Source: Modestobacter sp.
GTDB taxonomy: Bacteria; Actinomycetota; Actinomycetes; Mycobacteriales; Geodermatophilaceae
Assembly (NCBI GenBank): GCA_025963425.1
Contig: JAOPUQ010000159.1
Span: 1-5,210 of the forward strand
Length of the DNA: 5,210 nt
Reading direction: 5' to 3'
Shown here: in pieces, positions 4,765 through 5,210 of the stretch
How the letters are laid out: each line of letters starts with the position of its first letter
Position numbering within the stretch: position 1 is the stretch's first letter
Program-made: the position numbers and the translations under genes
The notes under the pieces: model-generated
What the model saw: only the letters and a program-made list of their open reading frames with translations
What the model was told of the DNA's origin: nothing
The model's database searches: none

Positions 4765-5210
4765 ATGAGCAGGATCGTTCTGGGCGTGGGCGGTGGGGTG
4801 GCCGCCTACAAGTCGGCGCTGCTGCTGCGGGCGTTGACCGAGGCCGGCCACGACGTCCGCGTCGTGCCCACCGCGTCCGCGCTGCGCTTCGTCGGGGCCG
4901 CCACCTTCGAGGCGCTCAGCGGCAACCCGGTCAGCACCGAGGTCTGGGACGACGTCCCCGAGGTCGCCCACGTGCGGATCGGCCAGACCGCCGACCTCGT
5001 GGTGGTCTGTCCCGCGACGGCCGACCTGCTGTCCCGGGCCGCCGCGGGGCGGGCCGACGACCTGCTCACCGCCACCCTGCTCACCGCGCACTGCCCGGTC
5101 GTGTTCGTCCCGGCCATGCACACCGAGATGTGGCTGCACCCGGCCACCCAGGACAACGTCGCGACGCTGCGGCGTCGTGGGTCGGTGGTCCTGCCGCCCG
5201 CGGTGGGCCG
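4765..5210 (+). CDS. coaBC: Bifunctional phosphopantothenoylcysteine decarboxylase / phosphopantothenate-cysteine ligase, 5' part
   Basis: Also called dfp. The CoaB domain joins phosphopantothenate and cysteine, and the FMN-containing CoaC domain decarboxylates the product to 4'-phosphopantetheine on the way to coenzyme A. Only the first 148 codons, most of the N-terminal CoaC domain, are in the window; the frame runs open off the end. Visible are the flavoprotein start IVLGVGGGVAAYKS (4-17), the catalytic-type His69 in EVAHVRIGQTADLVVVCPATAD (67-71 and on to 87), and PAMHTEMW (116-123), the counterpart of the PxMNxxMW motif with His in place of Asn. The ATG at 4765 is preceded by GGAGG at 9 bases. 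The gene follows rpoZ, as in Streptomyces and Mycobacterium, but is separated from it by a strong hairpin, so it may be expressed independently or by read-through. Confidence 0.93.
   Translation, partial: MSRIVLGVGGGVAAYKSALLLRALTEAGHDVRVVPTASALRFVGAATFEALSGNPVSTEVWDDVPEVAHVRIGQTADLVVVCPATADLLSRAAAGRADDLLTATLLTAHCPVVFVPAMHTEMWLHPATQDNVATLRRRGSVVLPPAVG

Noticed and set aside
3235..5139. Minus-strand ORF of 634 codons opposite mihF, gmk, rpoZ and coaBC
   Set aside because: It spans four well-supported genes and three intergenic gaps, and its composition is a repetitive Gly/Arg/Gln mixture typical of the complement of GC-rich codons.
1..5210. CRISPR array, tRNA or rRNA genes, insertion sequences, attachment sites
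   Set aside because: No regularly spaced repeats, cloverleaf-like sequences, transposase motifs or terminal inverted repeats were seen. All major genes are syntenic housekeeping genes.

Overview
The window is chromosomal DNA from a GC-rich actinobacterium. Almost every codon ends in G or C, GTG starts are frequent, and the gene order pyrimidine genes, mihF, gmk, rpoZ, coaBC is a conserved actinobacterial block also found in Streptomyces and Mycobacterium. Protein flavour hints at Geodermatophilaceae or a relative, but that is a guess. All genes with a recognised product lie on the + strand.

Bases 1-2963 hold the end of a de novo pyrimidine (UMP) operon. A few codons that may be the carB 3' end are followed by pyrK, pyrD and pyrF, each joined to the next by a 4-bp GTGA or ATGA stop/start overlap. 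PyrK and PyrD form a class 1B dihydroorotate dehydrogenase that passes electrons from dihydroorotate through FMN, a [2Fe-2S] cluster and FAD to NAD+. PyrF then decarboxylates OMP to UMP.

Bases 2964-3337 hold no recognised gene. The first part carries a possible small membrane-anchored protein (2976-3188), in the same frame as pyrF just past its stop. The rest is lower in GC and looks regulatory, with two promoter-like pairs, a 10-bp palindrome, a small hairpin and a possible 11-residue upstream ORF.

Bases 3338-4662 encode the actinobacterial integration host factor (mihF), guanylate kinase (gmk) and RNA polymerase omega (rpoZ). A promoter-like sequence for rpoZ lies in the last codons of gmk. 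Bases 4663-4764 contain two hairpins, one with a perfect 14-bp stem, next to the ribosome binding site of coaBC. Only the first 148 codons of coaBC (coenzyme A synthesis) are in the window.

The genes tie nucleotide supply (UMP, GDP) to nucleoid and transcription proteins and CoA synthesis. This is a housekeeping region. I see no mobile element, CRISPR array, defence system or biosynthetic cluster. What is worth a second look is mostly small: the orphan ORF after pyrF, the mihF leader, the embedded rpoZ promoter candidate and the hairpins before coaBC.
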